Below, piece after piece: positions 16,852 through 27,627 of a stretch of DNA of 64,000 nucleotides. The position numbers and the translations under genes were made by a program. Every line of letters starts with the position of its first letter. The first letter of the stretch is position 1. Origin of the DNA: a candidate division FCPU426 bacterium (lineage in GTDB: Bacteria > Oederibacteriota > Muellerivitia > Muellerivitales > Muellerivitaceae); NCBI GenBank assembly GCA_027452205.1, contig DAIDGV010000012.1, forward strand, positions 124,001 through 188,000, given 5' to 3'. The notes beneath the pieces are model-generated. The model was given only the letters and a program-made list of their open reading frames with translations. It searched no databases and was not told the origin of the DNA.

Positions 16852-17415
16852 TTACTTGGCGGGTTGTTGAGCGGCGGCTTGCTGTTGGGCGGCTTGCCGT
16901 TTTTCCCGAAGTTCCTTGGCTTTCGCCAAGGCCTTCATCCGGATCTTGCGTTCCCTCATTTGTTGATAGACCTCGTCGTAAACGAAGTCATTCGCTTTTA
17001 GCATCATGGTCTCGGTGATGTAAAGACCCACCCCGAAGTTGACAAAGGCCGGCAAAACCGCGGACAGGGCGATCAGGGACAAAAGCCAAAGGCTGTCCGT
17101 TATCTGGGGCGCCCCCAGGACCGGCTTGGCGAACCCGAAATAAAGCACCACGCCCATCAAGGCCAGGATCACGACCAAAAAGAACCCCAAAAGGCGGTAA
17201 GTACCACGTAGTTTCTCGAAGGTCCTTTCCAGGTCATCGGCGAAGTCCTTCATGTTGGTACCGCTGTTCTCGACCATTTCTTTCCATTGTTCGTTCCATA
17301 AGAGAACTTTACGGCGAAGGATGACCCCGAAGACCAGCACCGCGAAGGTGACCGACCAGGTGAGGAAGGACAGGACGATGAAGCCCAGTGAAGAACTGAT
17401 ACCTTGATTGATCAT
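16852..17415 (-). CDS. Unrecognised membrane protein, three to four helices
   Basis: 187 residues with hydrophobic helices at about 11-33, 75-96 and 108-133, a charged helical region between the first two (EQWKEMVENSG...LERTFEKLRG) and a C-terminal coil rich in Arg, Lys, Gln and Ala ending QQQAAAQQPAK. No signal peptide or catalytic motif. Family not recognised. It lies in the nnrE/D to GT2 run with 34-45 base gaps, so it is probably co-transcribed. Confidence 0.72.
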   Translation of the reverse strand: MINQGISSSLGFIVLSFLTWSVTFAVLVFGVILRRKVLLWNEQWKEMVENSGTNMKDFADDLERTFEKLRGTYRLLGFFLVVILALMGVVLYFGFAKPVLGAPQITDSLWLLSLIALSAVLPAFVNFGVGLYITETMMLKANDFVYDEVYQQMRERKIRMKALAKAKELREKRQAAQQQAAAQQPAK

Positions 17416-17449
17416 TGATCCCTAACTCCGTTCCCGAATTTACGTTAAC

Positions 17450-18154
17450 TTATGAATGCATCAATTGGACGGTGGCGTCCAAAAGTTCCAACAGGCGTTG
17501 TTTGACTTCCTGCCATTGGGGTCCGCCTTCCCCGTTCTGCTTGGCTTGCTGCCAGGCCATGACCAATTGGGTCAGGGTATTGTCCCCCTCGGTCATCAAG
17601 GCCATCCGCACTGCTTGCCGGCGGTTGTTTTCCTCACTTTGGAAATCCTCCCGCAGTTTCTCGAACATCTGTCCCTGCGCCGACGGGCTGGAATTTTCCC
17701 GTTCGATGGCCTCACGGATCTCTTTTTCGACCTTTTGACGGATCGAGGATTCCAGGACCTTCAACAATTCGTTTTGGTCCGAGCCAAGGTTGACCACCGG
17801 GGCCGCCACGGAAGCCGGGGCCGCCGGCTGCACCAAATTGATGACCTGGGCCGTTTGCGAGGGAGCCACCGGGGCTGCCGCGGCCCAATCCTCTTCCGAG
17901 GCCAACTCGGTCTTAACACCCCGGGTCGTTCCGAAGATCATCGGCAGGAACTCTTGGACCTTATCTTGATAGACCTTCAGGCCCACCTCGATCTCGCGCA
18001 GGTCGTCCGGGGTCAGGGCATAAACGATCAGGTTATATTTCGTGATCTCTTTAACGCGGCCTACTTTGAGATGTTCGTAGAGCTTCGGCTCGCGGACTTG
18101 GAGGAGCTTGAGGAACGCTTCCCACTGGTTTTGGAGTTCGATGGAGACGGCCAT
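17450..18154 (-). CDS. Unrecognised soluble protein
   Basis: 234 residues starting at ATG 18154 with AGGAG six bases before it. An N-terminal domain (1 to about 75) begins QWEAFLKLLQVREPKLYEHL and alternates helix and strand, a pattern that faintly recalls the C-terminal domain of DnaX tau; I do not assert that. A Pro/Ala-rich linker (about 93-120) leads to a long helical region with charged heptads. The first 94 bases overlap, in another frame, the 3' end of nnrE/D. No membrane segment. Function unknown. Confidence 0.72.
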   Translation of the reverse strand: MAVSIELQNQWEAFLKLLQVREPKLYEHLKVGRVKEITKYNLIVYALTPDDLREIEVGLKVYQDKVQEFLPMIFGTTRGVKTELASEEDWAAAAPVAPSQTAQVINLVQPAAPASVAAPVVNLGSDQNELLKVLESSIRQKVEKEIREAIERENSSPSAQGQMFEKLREDFQSEENNRRQAVRMALMTEGDNTLTQLVMAWQQAKQNGEGGPQWQEVKQRLLELLDATVQLMHS

Positions 18155-19716
18155 AGGGGCTCCTGATTTTCTCTTACTTTCCGTAAGAGTCGCGGCAACA
18201 AAGGTAAAAGATCTCCTGCCAGCGCGCCGTCGGGGCCCAGGTTCTGGCCGACCATCTCTCCCGCCAGACCATGCAAATAGACCGCCGCCGTCGCCGCTTC
18301 AAAAGCCGGGAGCCGTTGGGCCAACAACCCGCCGATCATCCCGGAAAGCACATCCCCTGTGCCGCCTGTCGCCAAAGCCCGGCTGCCCGTTGGATTGACC
18401 CGGACCTCCCCTTGCGGACTGGCGACGATCGTGAACCGGCCTTTTAAAATAACGTGCACATTATAGTCTTGGGCTAATTGCTTCGCAACTTTCAGGCGAT
18501 TCTGTTCGACCGCGGCAATGGTGGATTTGAGCAGCCAGGCCGCCTCACCCGGATGGGGTGTGATGATGACCGGGGCTTGGGCCGACCGAAATATGTCCAT
18601 TTGCCCCCCCAACAGGTAGAGGCCATCGGCGTCGACCACCATAGGCACGGTAAGTTTCGTGACTAGGTCTTTTACAAGCTGTGCGGTATCACGCTGCCGG
18701 CCAATGCCGGGGCCCAGAACGACCGAATTGACGTTCAGGGCCAAATCCAGGATCCGTCCTGTTGCCCGGGAAGAAAGAAAACCGCCTTCCAGTTCAGGAA
18801 CCGGAGCGGTCATGGGTTCGGTCAATTTCACCTCGAGGATCGCGTTCAAGCTTTCAGGGCAAGCCACCGTCACCAGCCCCGCGCCGATGCGTTGGGCTCC
18901 GTAAGCGGAAAGTGTCGCGGCGCCGGTCAACCCCCGGGCCCCCGCCACGATCAAGACCCGCCCCCGGGTGCCTTTGTGGGTGTTCTCGTCATAGACCGGC
19001 AAAGCTTTTCGGACCATGTTCAGGTCCGACAACTCTTGTCGGATGGAAGGCTCGTTCAATAATTTTTCATGAAAACCAATGTTCACGGTCTTTAAAGTTC
19101 CCAAATAGGACGAGGCCGCGGAAGTGTAAAAGCCGATCTTAGGCAGCCCAAAGGTCACGGTCATTTGGGCGGGCAGGACCTCACCCAGGGGCGATCCCGA
19201 ATCCGCCGAGAGACCCGAGGGGATATCCACCGCCACCACCGGTTTCTTCGTGGAGCGGACCATCAGGATCAGATCGCGGTAGAGACCATCCACGGGCCGG
19301 GAAAGTCCCGTGCCAAAAAGACCATCAATGAAAAGATCGCATTCTTCCAGGGCCGTTTGGATAGCCTTGGCCTTTTCCCCGCTATCAAAAAGCAGAACCG
19401 GCACTTTCGCGGCTTTTGCCTTTTGATATTGCTTTTGGGCCTCAGGCGAAAGTTCATCGGCATCCGCGACCAATACAACAACCACACTGATCTTTTTCTT
19501 TTTAAAGAGCCGGGCCGTCACCAACGCGTCCCCGCCGTTATTGCCTCGGCCACATAGGACCCCGACGGTCTTTTTGGAAAGAGGCCCATAGGTCTCTTCG
19601 ACCGCTTTCGCCACCGCCGCGCCGGCTTTTTCCATCAACCCTTCGATGGTCATTCGGTGATCGCTGACCGCCCGCTCATCGATCCTTTTCATGTCCAAAG
19701 CCGTGGCCAGTTTCAT
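18061..19716 (-). CDS. nnr: Bifunctional NAD(P)HX epimerase/dehydratase
   Basis: 551 residues. The N-terminal YjeF_N epimerase domain (1 to about 215) carries GRGNNGGDALV; the C-terminal ribokinase-like dehydratase (about 225-515) carries ITPHPGEAAWLL and the anion-hole motif GGTGDVLSGMIGG. Together they repair damaged hydrated NADH/NADPH. AAGGATCC precedes the ATG. The last ~35 residues are Ser/Lys-rich and correspond to reading the downstream gene out of frame, so the ancestral stop seems to have been lost. Nine bases downstream of a GT-C membrane protein gene. Confidence 0.94.
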   Translation of the reverse strand: MKLATALDMKRIDERAVSDHRMTIEGLMEKAGAAVAKAVEETYGPLSKKTVGVLCGRGNNGGDALVTARLFKKKKISVVVVLVADADELSPEAQKQYQKAKAAKVPVLLFDSGEKAKAIQTALEECDLFIDGLFGTGLSRPVDGLYRDLILMVRSTKKPVVAVDIPSGLSADSGSPLGEVLPAQMTVTFGLPKIGFYTSAASSYLGTLKTVNIGFHEKLLNEPSIRQELSDLNMVRKALPVYDENTHKGTRGRVLIVAGARGLTGAATLSAYGAQRIGAGLVTVACPESLNAILEVKLTEPMTAPVPELEGGFLSSRATGRILDLALNVNSVVLGPGIGRQRDTAQLVKDLVTKLTVPMVVDADGLYLLGGQMDIFRSAQAPVIITPHPGEAAWLLKSTIAAVEQNRLKVAKQLAQDYNVHVILKGRFTIVASPQGEVRVNPTGSRALATGGTGDVLSGMIGGLLAQRLPAFEAATAAVYLHGLAGEMVGQNLGPDGALAGDLLPLLPRLLRKVRENQEPLWPSPSNSKTSGKRSSSSSKSASRSSTNISK

Positions 19717-19725
19717 AAGGGATCC

Positions 19726-21222
19726 TTATCGACCGATCTGGTAAACGACCGAATTAAAGAACTGCGGCTCGAATCGGTAAGCTGTCGCTTGGGTCCGGTT
19801 TTGAAGCCGCATGTCTTGCATAAGATCGGTCAAGATAGGGACAATCAGGCTCGAATCCGCGTAAATGGCCTGGGCCCCGAACCGGGTCGCCATGTTCCCG
19901 CCCACCGTCCCTAACCGGGCGGTATAAAAACTGTGAAGGACCACATAATCGCCTTTTTTAGGGGAAAAGGGATGCTGGGAATAATCCAAGAGTTGAACGG
20001 ACCTACCGGCCCAATACTGGGTTTTGGGGACCTCGTCCGAATAAATGACCGCTCGCGGTGGCAAGGTTTTTAGGAATTCAGCCGACCTTTTGATATCCCC
20101 AAAGGAATCCGAAACATTCCCGATGACCGCCGCAGAAAACAGGGCCGAATAAAGCAGGACGATCGAAAGAACACCGTTCTTGATGAGGTGATAGCCGACC
20201 GATGTCTTTGGATGGCCCAAACCTTCGAAGATGGTTTCCAGCTGATACCCGGCCGCCACGATCAGCACCGGCAAGAAAGGCATCATGTGCCGGTCTTGGT
20301 AAGTGACCGGAACCAACCGCGTAAGGAAAAGCACCGCATAAAGCTGAAAATGGATCTTCCAAAAGGACTCTCCCAGCTCATCCTTCCGCTTTAACATCTT
20401 GGCCAATCCGAATAAAGCGAATAGAAAAACCAGGGGTGTAAAAACGAAAAACGGTTGTGTGCAATAAGCGTAAAAGTGATAGAGAAAATTAGTGATGGGA
20501 AAAGTCTCGTCCACCGGCAGGACTCCCATTCCGACCCCTTCCTGATAGGCCGAAAAAAGCAGAACGATTTTTTCCTTGATCAAGTAGATCGGGCCGCACC
20601 AAAGGGCGAGCAAAAGAACTTTGCGCCACCAAGAACTTTTGCCGCTCAATTGGGTCTCTAACACCAGGATCCACGGCAACAACAGGAACCCTTCGGGGCG
20701 AACGCAAGTCGCCAGAACACCTGCCACGCAAGCTTCCAACCAAGCCTTAGAGCTCTTTTCCAAATAAGCGGTGGTCAAACGTTCCAGCGACCACCAAAAA
20801 AGAAGAAGAAAAGTCGTGTCCGGCATGACCTTAAGGGACCATTGCCAAAGTAACGGCGAGAAGAGAGCCATCAAACAGGTCATGGCCGTCATTTCCACGC
20901 CCATCCATCGACGCGCATAACGCCACAAAGGGATCAAGAACAATAACCCGGACAGACAGGAAACGCTTCGCCCCCACAGGATCCCGCCCCAACCCAGCCA
21001 TTGCCCTATTTGGAGCAGGACCGGATAACCCGGCATGATCACGAATCGCGGAGTAACGACAAAGTCTTTGGAGAAATAAGTCAGGGAGAGGATGCCATCC
21101 GTGCCCTCGGCGGTGAAAACCCCCAATAAAGGAAACCGTGTTAAAAGTGCGATGACCGCGATGAACCAGATCCACTGTTTCTCCGTCAAAACCCGGTTCG
21201 CGTGTTTCCATTCAGTAGTCAT
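19726..21222 (-). CDS. GT-C type membrane glycosyltransferase
   Basis: 498 residues, about 10-12 hydrophobic helices. Residues about 25-110 (TRFPLLGVFTAEGTDG...) hold the first extracytoplasmic loop with acidic residues typical of the PMT/ArnT (GT39/GT83) superfamily, which uses polyprenyl-phosphate sugar donors. Related in layout to the two tandem paralogues at 37.5-41.8 kb. Its start overlaps the stop of acpS by four bases. The acceptor is unknown. Confidence 0.75.
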   Translation of the reverse strand: MTTEWKHANRVLTEKQWIWFIAVIALLTRFPLLGVFTAEGTDGILSLTYFSKDFVVTPRFVIMPGYPVLLQIGQWLGWGGILWGRSVSCLSGLLFLIPLWRYARRWMGVEMTAMTCLMALFSPLLWQWSLKVMPDTTFLLLFWWSLERLTTAYLEKSSKAWLEACVAGVLATCVRPEGFLLLPWILVLETQLSGKSSWWRKVLLLALWCGPIYLIKEKIVLLFSAYQEGVGMGVLPVDETFPITNFLYHFYAYCTQPFFVFTPLVFLFALFGLAKMLKRKDELGESFWKIHFQLYAVLFLTRLVPVTYQDRHMMPFLPVLIVAAGYQLETIFEGLGHPKTSVGYHLIKNGVLSIVLLYSALFSAAVIGNVSDSFGDIKRSAEFLKTLPPRAVIYSDEVPKTQYWAGRSVQLLDYSQHPFSPKKGDYVVLHSFYTARLGTVGGNMATRFGAQAIYADSSLIVPILTDLMQDMRLQNRTQATAYRFEPQFFNSVVYQIGR

Positions 21223-21605
21223 GATTTTCCACTTTCAAAGATGACCGTCGCCGTCGCGTCCCTCTTACTATGGGCGATCGTCAGGTGCATTTTCTCGATC
21301 TTGCGCTCGACCCGGAGTTTTTCCATGATCCCATGGAGCTTCAAAGTCGGTTTACCACTGGGTTCTTTGACCACTTCGATATGGGGCCACTTCCAACGCC
21401 CACCGAACCCATGGCTCATGGCTTTGATGACCGCTTCCTTAGCGGCGAAACGTCCGGCCAAGGACGGATAGGGATCGGATTTCTTCAGGCAATACTTGGC
21501 TTCGGCAGGGGTAAAAAGACGGTCAATGAAGCGCTGCCCATGCTTTAAATGAGCGGCCTTCACCCTTTCGATCTCGATAAGATCCACACCTAAACCCACG
21601 ATCAT
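21219..21605 (-). CDS. acpS: Holo-[acyl-carrier-protein] synthase
   Basis: 128 residues. Signature blocks: GVDLIEIERV with Asp8, and GRFAAKEAVIKA (51-62, Glu57), the two magnesium-binding sites; C-terminal LTIAHSKRDATATVIF. It transfers 4'-phosphopantetheine to ACP for fatty acid synthesis. It is the first gene of a run going left through nnrE/D, a common association (acpS next to nnr is seen in many bacteria). It lies just downstream of the ATP synthase terminator. Confidence 0.95.
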   Translation of the reverse strand: MIVGLGVDLIEIERVKAAHLKHGQRFIDRLFTPAEAKYCLKKSDPYPSLAGRFAAKEAVIKAMSHGFGGRWKWPHIEVVKEPSGKPTLKLHGIMEKLRVERKIEKMHLTIAHSKRDATATVIFESGKS

Positions 21606-21678
21606 GAATTGACCTCAACGTGATTTATACCGTTGTTCATTCTATCCAGGCCCCGGGCCAAAACCAGGTCCAAAAACA

Positions 21679-21712
21679 AAAAAGCCGGGCCCTTCCGGAC
21701 CCGGCTTGAGAA
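21679..21712 (-). terminator. Terminator of the ATP synthase operon
   Basis: Perfect AAGCCGGG / CCCGGCTT stem with a further GTCC/GGGC pairing, then TTTTTTGTTTTTGG on the minus strand. It lies 13 bases after the atpC stop, isolating the atp operon from acpS. Confidence 0.9.
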
Positions 21713-21724
21713 AAGCTCAAAAAA

Positions 21725-22144
21725 CTACTTTTTATAGGCTTTGGCCTTCTCGACGGTGCTCAATCGGGCCACGTTGCGGTCCAGCGCGTGCTTTTCCTTC
21801 GTCAGGTTCACTCCTTCGGCCTTTGAAGTCAACTTTTCCTCGGCTTGCTTCTTGGAAAGTTGGGAGCGTTCCACATCGATGGTCTCGGACTTTTCATATT
21901 CTTCGGCCAGCACGATCACCGAAGTGCCATTCACTTCAGCGTAACCACCGGCGATGAAGTAGAACTCTTTCACGCCGTTCTTGGTCACTTCCAAAGTGCC
22001 CGGCTTCAAGGTCGAGATGAGCGGCATATGGCCAGCCAACACGCCGAACTCTCCCGCCCCACCCGGAAGGACCAAGGCGGTCACTTCTTCGGTCAGGGAA
22101 GGCCGATCCGGCGCCACTAAGTTGAGTTGAAAAGTCTTGGACAT
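21725..22144 (-). CDS. atpC: ATP synthase F1 epsilon subunit
   Basis: 139 residues. N-terminal beta-sandwich with VTALVLPGGAGEFGVLAGHMPLIS and the following YFIAGGYAEVNG (epsilon signature); the C-terminal two-helix region (about 90-135) carries several charged residues. The subunit links the central stalk to the c-ring and can inhibit ATP hydrolysis. Last gene of the operon; nine bases after atpD. Confidence 0.96.
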   Translation of the reverse strand: MSKTFQLNLVAPDRPSLTEEVTALVLPGGAGEFGVLAGHMPLISTLKPGTLEVTKNGVKEFYFIAGGYAEVNGTSVIVLAEEYEKSETIDVERSQLSKKQAEEKLTSKAEGVNLTKEKHALDRNVARLSTVEKAKAYKK

Positions 22145-22153
22145 GACGTTCCT

Positions 22154-23578
<1,425 letters not shown>

Positions 23579-23612
23579 TCAGTTAAAAAATTTTAAGCGG
23601 CTCGGTTCTTCC

Positions 23613-24479
23613 CTATTCTAAAGCTGCGGCCCCGCCGACGATCTCAGCCAATTCCTTGGTGATCATCGCCTGCCGGGCACGGTTAAATTCCAACGTCAAT
23701 CGTCCGATCATCTCGCTCGCGTTCTTGCTGGCGGATTCCATCGCGCTGCGTTTGGCGCCCATTTCCGAGGAAAAGCTTTCGAGCAGCACTCGGTGAAGCT
23801 GGGTCGCCAAATATTGGGACACCAGAGTGTTCAAGATCGTGTCCAGGTCCGGTTCGAATTCATAGTCGCCGCCCACAAGATTCACCTTATTCTCGGCCGG
23901 AGGAAGGTCCTCAAAGCGTAAAGGCAGTAGGGTATTCAACGAGGCGGTTTGTTGGATGACACTCTTAAACTCGGTAAATAACACCAGGATGTTTTTGAAC
24001 TTTTCTTGCAAGAACAGGGTCTCGATCTCGTCACGGATCTCCAAGACCGTGTCATAAGACACGTTCGGGAACACGCCTAGCCACTCCTTGCGGATGGGCA
24101 CATTGCGGCGGCGGAAAAAGTCCCGGCCCTTTTTACCGATGGTCAAGAGCACCGTATCCGGATTCTCTTTCATATAGTTATTGGCTTGTCGGATGATGTT
24201 CACATTGAAGCTGCCGCACAAACCACGGTCCGCGGTGATGACGATCAAAGCTGTCTTGCCTTCGTTACGGACCGCCAAGAGCGGATGGACCTCTTCGCCC
24301 ATTCTCGACGCGAGATTCCTCATCACGTCCGCCATACGGATCGCATAAGGACGCGCGCCCAAGATGCGTTCCTGGGCTTTCTTTAAACGGGCGGTCGCCA
24401 CCATTTTCATGGCCTTGGTGATCTGCCCTATGTTCTTCACGGTCTTAATCCGTGATTTAATTTCTTTGATCTGTGCCAA
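23613..24479 (-). CDS. atpG: ATP synthase F1 gamma subunit
   Basis: 288 residues. N-terminal IKSRIKTVKNIGQITKAMKMV and C-terminal EFNRARQAMITKELAEIVGGAAAL are the two halves of the gamma coiled coil that rotates inside the alpha/beta hexamer; the central Rossmann-like region carries ITADRGLCGSFN. Standard length for bacteria. Confidence 0.97.
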   Translation of the reverse strand: MAQIKEIKSRIKTVKNIGQITKAMKMVATARLKKAQERILGARPYAIRMADVMRNLASRMGEEVHPLLAVRNEGKTALIVITADRGLCGSFNVNIIRQANNYMKENPDTVLLTIGKKGRDFFRRRNVPIRKEWLGVFPNVSYDTVLEIRDEIETLFLQEKFKNILVLFTEFKSVIQQTASLNTLLPLRFEDLPPAENKVNLVGGDYEFEPDLDTILNTLVSQYLATQLHRVLLESFSSEMGAKRSAMESASKNASEMIGRLTLEFNRARQAMITKELAEIVGGAAALE

Positions 24480-24511
24480 TGGTTAAACCCTTTTATCCGC
24501 TAACGCGGGTA

Positions 24512-26017
24512 TCAATAAAACGTCTTGGAGAATTCCTCGATGCCTGTCGTCAGCTTGGCCTTGAGATCGTCCGGCAGGTCGCCCTTTTCCTTGATCTCCG
24601 TCATCACCTTCGAGTGCTTGGATTTCAAGAAAGCGACGAGACCCGTTTCGAAGGCCTTCACTTTGTTCACCGGCACGTTGTCGAGGAAACCGCTGTTCGC
24701 CGCGAAGATCGCCGCGACCTGGTCTTCCATCTCGACCGGAGCGTACTGGGATTGTTTCAAGAGTTCGACCAAGCGGGCGCCACGGTTGAGCTGCGCCATG
24801 GAAGCTTTATCGAGTTCCGCGCCGAATTGGGCGAAAGCCGCCAATTCGTTGTACTGGGCCATGTCGAGTTTCAATTTACCGGCGACCTTCTTGGTCGCTT
24901 TCGTTTGAGCGTTACCACCGACGCGGGAGACCGAGATACCCACGTTGATGGCCGGGCGGATACCCGAGTTGAACAGGTTCGATTCGAGGAAGATCTGACC
25001 GTCGGTGATCGAGATCACGTTCGTCGGGATGTAAGCCGTCACGTCGCCCGCTTGGGTCTCAATGATCGGAAGAGCGGTCAAAGAACCGCCGCCCAACTTG
25101 GCGTTGAGCTTACAAGCGCGTTCCAGCAAACGGGAATGCAGGTAGAAAACGTCGCCCGGGTAAGCTTCACGTCCCGGCGGACGGCGAAGCAAGAGGGACA
25201 ATTCGCGGTAAGCCACAGCCTGTTTGGACAAGTCATCATAAACGACCAAAGCGTGACCACCGTTATAGGTGAACTCTTCGGCTACCGCGCAACCCGCGTA
25301 GGGGGCGATGTACTGCAGCGGCGCCGGATCAGCAGCGGTCGCGGAAACGATGATTGTGTACTTCATCGCGTCATGCTCTTCGAGGGTACGGATGATCTGC
25401 GCCACGGTCGATTGCTTTTGGCCGATCGCCACGTACACGCACATCACGTTCTTGCCTTTGAGGTTGAGGATCGCGTCGATAGCGACGGCGGTCTTACCCG
25501 TTTGGCGGTCACCAATGATCAGTTCGCGCTGACCACGGCCGATGGGGATCATGCAGTCGATGGCCTTGATACCCGTGTGCATGGGTTCCTTGACCGGTTG
25601 ACGGTCGACCACGCCCGGGGCCTTGAATTCCAACCGGCGGCTGGAAGAAGCGTTCAAAGGACCTTTGCCGTCCAAGGGAACGCCCAGCGGATTGATCACA
25701 CGGCCCAAGAGTTCTTTGCCCGTCGGGATCTCGGCGATACGGCCGGTCAAATGCACCGGGTCACCTTCGCGGACCTTTTGGGTTTCGCCCATCAACACCG
25801 CGCCGACCGAGTCGGTTTCCAGGTTGAAGGTGATACCGTAAACATCGTTCGGGAACTTGAGCAATTCGCCGGCCATCGCGTTCTTCAAGCCGTAGATAAC
25901 GGCCACGCCGTCGCCTACCTTGAGAACTTCGCCCACTTGGGTCAGGTTCGCATCGGGTTTGAACTCCTCGATGCGGGACTTGATGATCTTGGTTACTTCG
26001 TCGGCTTGAATGGCCAT
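24512..26017 (-). CDS. atpA: ATP synthase F1 alpha subunit
   Basis: 501 residues. Walker [12 protein letters not shown] (non-catalytic nucleotide site), the alpha signature [14 protein letters not shown], and the N-terminal membrane-proximal helix. TAGGAGATCGAGC precedes the ATG, a good ribosome site. Located between atpH and atpG as in most F-type operons. Confidence 0.98.
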   Translation of the reverse strand: MAIQADEVTKIIKSRIEEFKPDANLTQVGEVLKVGDGVAVIYGLKNAMAGELLKFPNDVYGITFNLETDSVGAVLMGETQKVREGDPVHLTGRIAEIPTGKELLGRVINPLGVPLDGKGPLNASSSRRLEFKAPGVVDRQPVKEPMHTGIKAIDCMIPIGRGQRELIIGDRQTGKTAVAIDAILNLKGKNVMCVYVAIGQKQSTVAQIIRTLEEHDAMKYTIIVSATAADPAPLQYIAPYAGCAVAEEFTYNGGHALVVYDDLSKQAVAYRELSLLLRRPPGREAYPGDVFYLHSRLLERACKLNAKLGGGSLTALPIIETQAGDVTAYIPTNVISITDGQIFLESNLFNSGIRPAINVGISVSRVGGNAQTKATKKVAGKLKLDMAQYNELAAFAQFGAELDKASMAQLNRGARLVELLKQSQYAPVEMEDQVAAIFAANSGFLDNVPVNKVKAFETGLVAFLKSKHSKVMTEIKEKGDLPDDLKAKLTTGIEEFSKTFY

Positions 26018-26054
26018 GCTCGATCTCCTAATTGATTAAAGAACTAAAAACCTG

Positions 26055-26600
26055 CTATTCGATCTCAACTTTCAACAACCGTTGTTTCATGCGTTCCAAT
26101 TGCCCCAGCACGCTACCGTCCATACGCTGGTCGCCCAGATAGATCATGATGCCGCCGATCAGCCCCGGCTTCACTTCTTCATGTAATTCCACCGAGGTCC
26201 CAAACATTTGGGACAACTTGGCCGTCAAAGCCTCTTTTTGCTGAGCCGAAAGGGGCGTCGCGCTCAAGACCCGGGCGACTGCTTTGCCTTTCATCTCATA
26301 ACAAAGCCGTTCGAAATGCTCCGCCACGGCGTTCAGGTACTTGATCCGCTTCTTTAAAATAAGGAGCATCAGGAAGTTCTCCATCGTACCCGAGAGTTTT
26401 TCTTTCAACCCCCGGCGCAGGGCGTCCAGTTTCTCGACCGCCTTCACCCGGGGATGTTCCAGGGTGGTCTTCAAGGATGGATTGGATTCCACGGTCTTTT
26501 GGATGGTCTGCATCTCAGTCGAGATGGCATCCACCGTCTTTTGGTCCTTGGCCACCTGCAGCAGGGCCACGGCGTATTTTTCAGCGATCACTGATTCCAT
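26055..26600 (-). CDS. atpH: ATP synthase F1 delta subunit
   Basis: About 181 residues, starting at the ATG at 26600 (protein MESVIAEKYA); a GGAG six bases upstream supports this over TTG at 26612. N-terminal six-helix domain and C-terminal beta-domain with VKPGLIGGIMIYLGDQRMDGSV, the OSCP/delta signature. Connects the peripheral stalk to F1. Follows atpF by 42 bases. Confidence 0.95.
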   Translation of the reverse strand: MESVIAEKYAVALLQVAKDQKTVDAISTEMQTIQKTVESNPSLKTTLEHPRVKAVEKLDALRRGLKEKLSGTMENFLMLLILKKRIKYLNAVAEHFERLCYEMKGKAVARVLSATPLSAQQKEALTAKLSQMFGTSVELHEEVKPGLIGGIMIYLGDQRMDGSVLGQLERMKQRLLKVEIE

Positions 26601-26642
26601 CATTAGCTCCAATACTTCGACCCGGGTTCACCCCAGGAACAT

Positions 26643-27131
26643 TTAGTTCTTACGAACGCTCAGCTCTTTCACGCTCTCGTCGATCAACTTGGACTGCGCC
26701 TTCGCGTCCACAGAGGAGCGGATGATCTTCTCGGCGATGGTCACAGCCAAGGCCCCTACTTGCTTTTGGAGGTCTTGAGTCACTTGTTGACGTTCGCTTT
26801 CAATGGCTTTGCGGGCGTCGGCTAGGATCAATTCGGACTCTTTGCGGGCTGCTTGGATGGCCTCATCCCGGCTCTTGGTGGCTTCTTGGCGGGTCCGTTG
26901 CAAGATATCGGCAGTGTTCTGTTCCAGTTCTTTTACTTTTGTTTCGAACCCAATCTTCAGGTTTTCGGCCTCTTTTTGGCGTTGGTCAGCGGTCTTCAGT
27001 TGGTCCTCAATGCGTTTTTGACGGTCTTTCATCCAACCGGTCAAATAAGGGAGAAAAATTTTGGACGAAAGCCACATGCCTACCAAAAAGGTGGCAGCTT
27101 GTAAGGTAAAGAGCGTTACGTTGAATTCCAT
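26643..27131 (-). CDS. atpF: ATP synthase F0 b subunit
   Basis: 162 residues: one N-terminal membrane helix (about 5-23, TLFTLQAATFLVGMWL) and a long polar coiled coil rich in Lys, Glu, Gln and Ala, matching the peripheral stalk b subunit. Only one b-type gene is present in the operon, so the stator is probably a b2 homodimer. GAAGAAGGATA upstream. Confidence 0.93.
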   Translation of the reverse strand: MEFNVTLFTLQAATFLVGMWLSSKIFLPYLTGWMKDRQKRIEDQLKTADQRQKEAENLKIGFETKVKELEQNTADILQRTRQEATKSRDEAIQAARKESELILADARKAIESERQQVTQDLQKQVGALAVTIAEKIIRSSVDAKAQSKLIDESVKELSVRKN

Positions 27132-27195
27132 GACTATCCTTCTTCAAAAAGTAGTCCTGGGGAAGTTACCTCCCCCAGGAACCATTTCACAACGA

Positions 27196-27579
<384 letters not shown>

Positions 27580-27627
27580 TTATTATTAGTATCTCCGGTG
27601 GTCAGCGGGGGCTGGCCGGAGAACCCT

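Noticed and set aside
24473-26035. A 520-residue plus-strand open frame opposite atpA
   Set aside because: It lies entirely antisense to the well-supported atpA gene; composition follows the codon bias of the opposite strand and no domain is recognisable.
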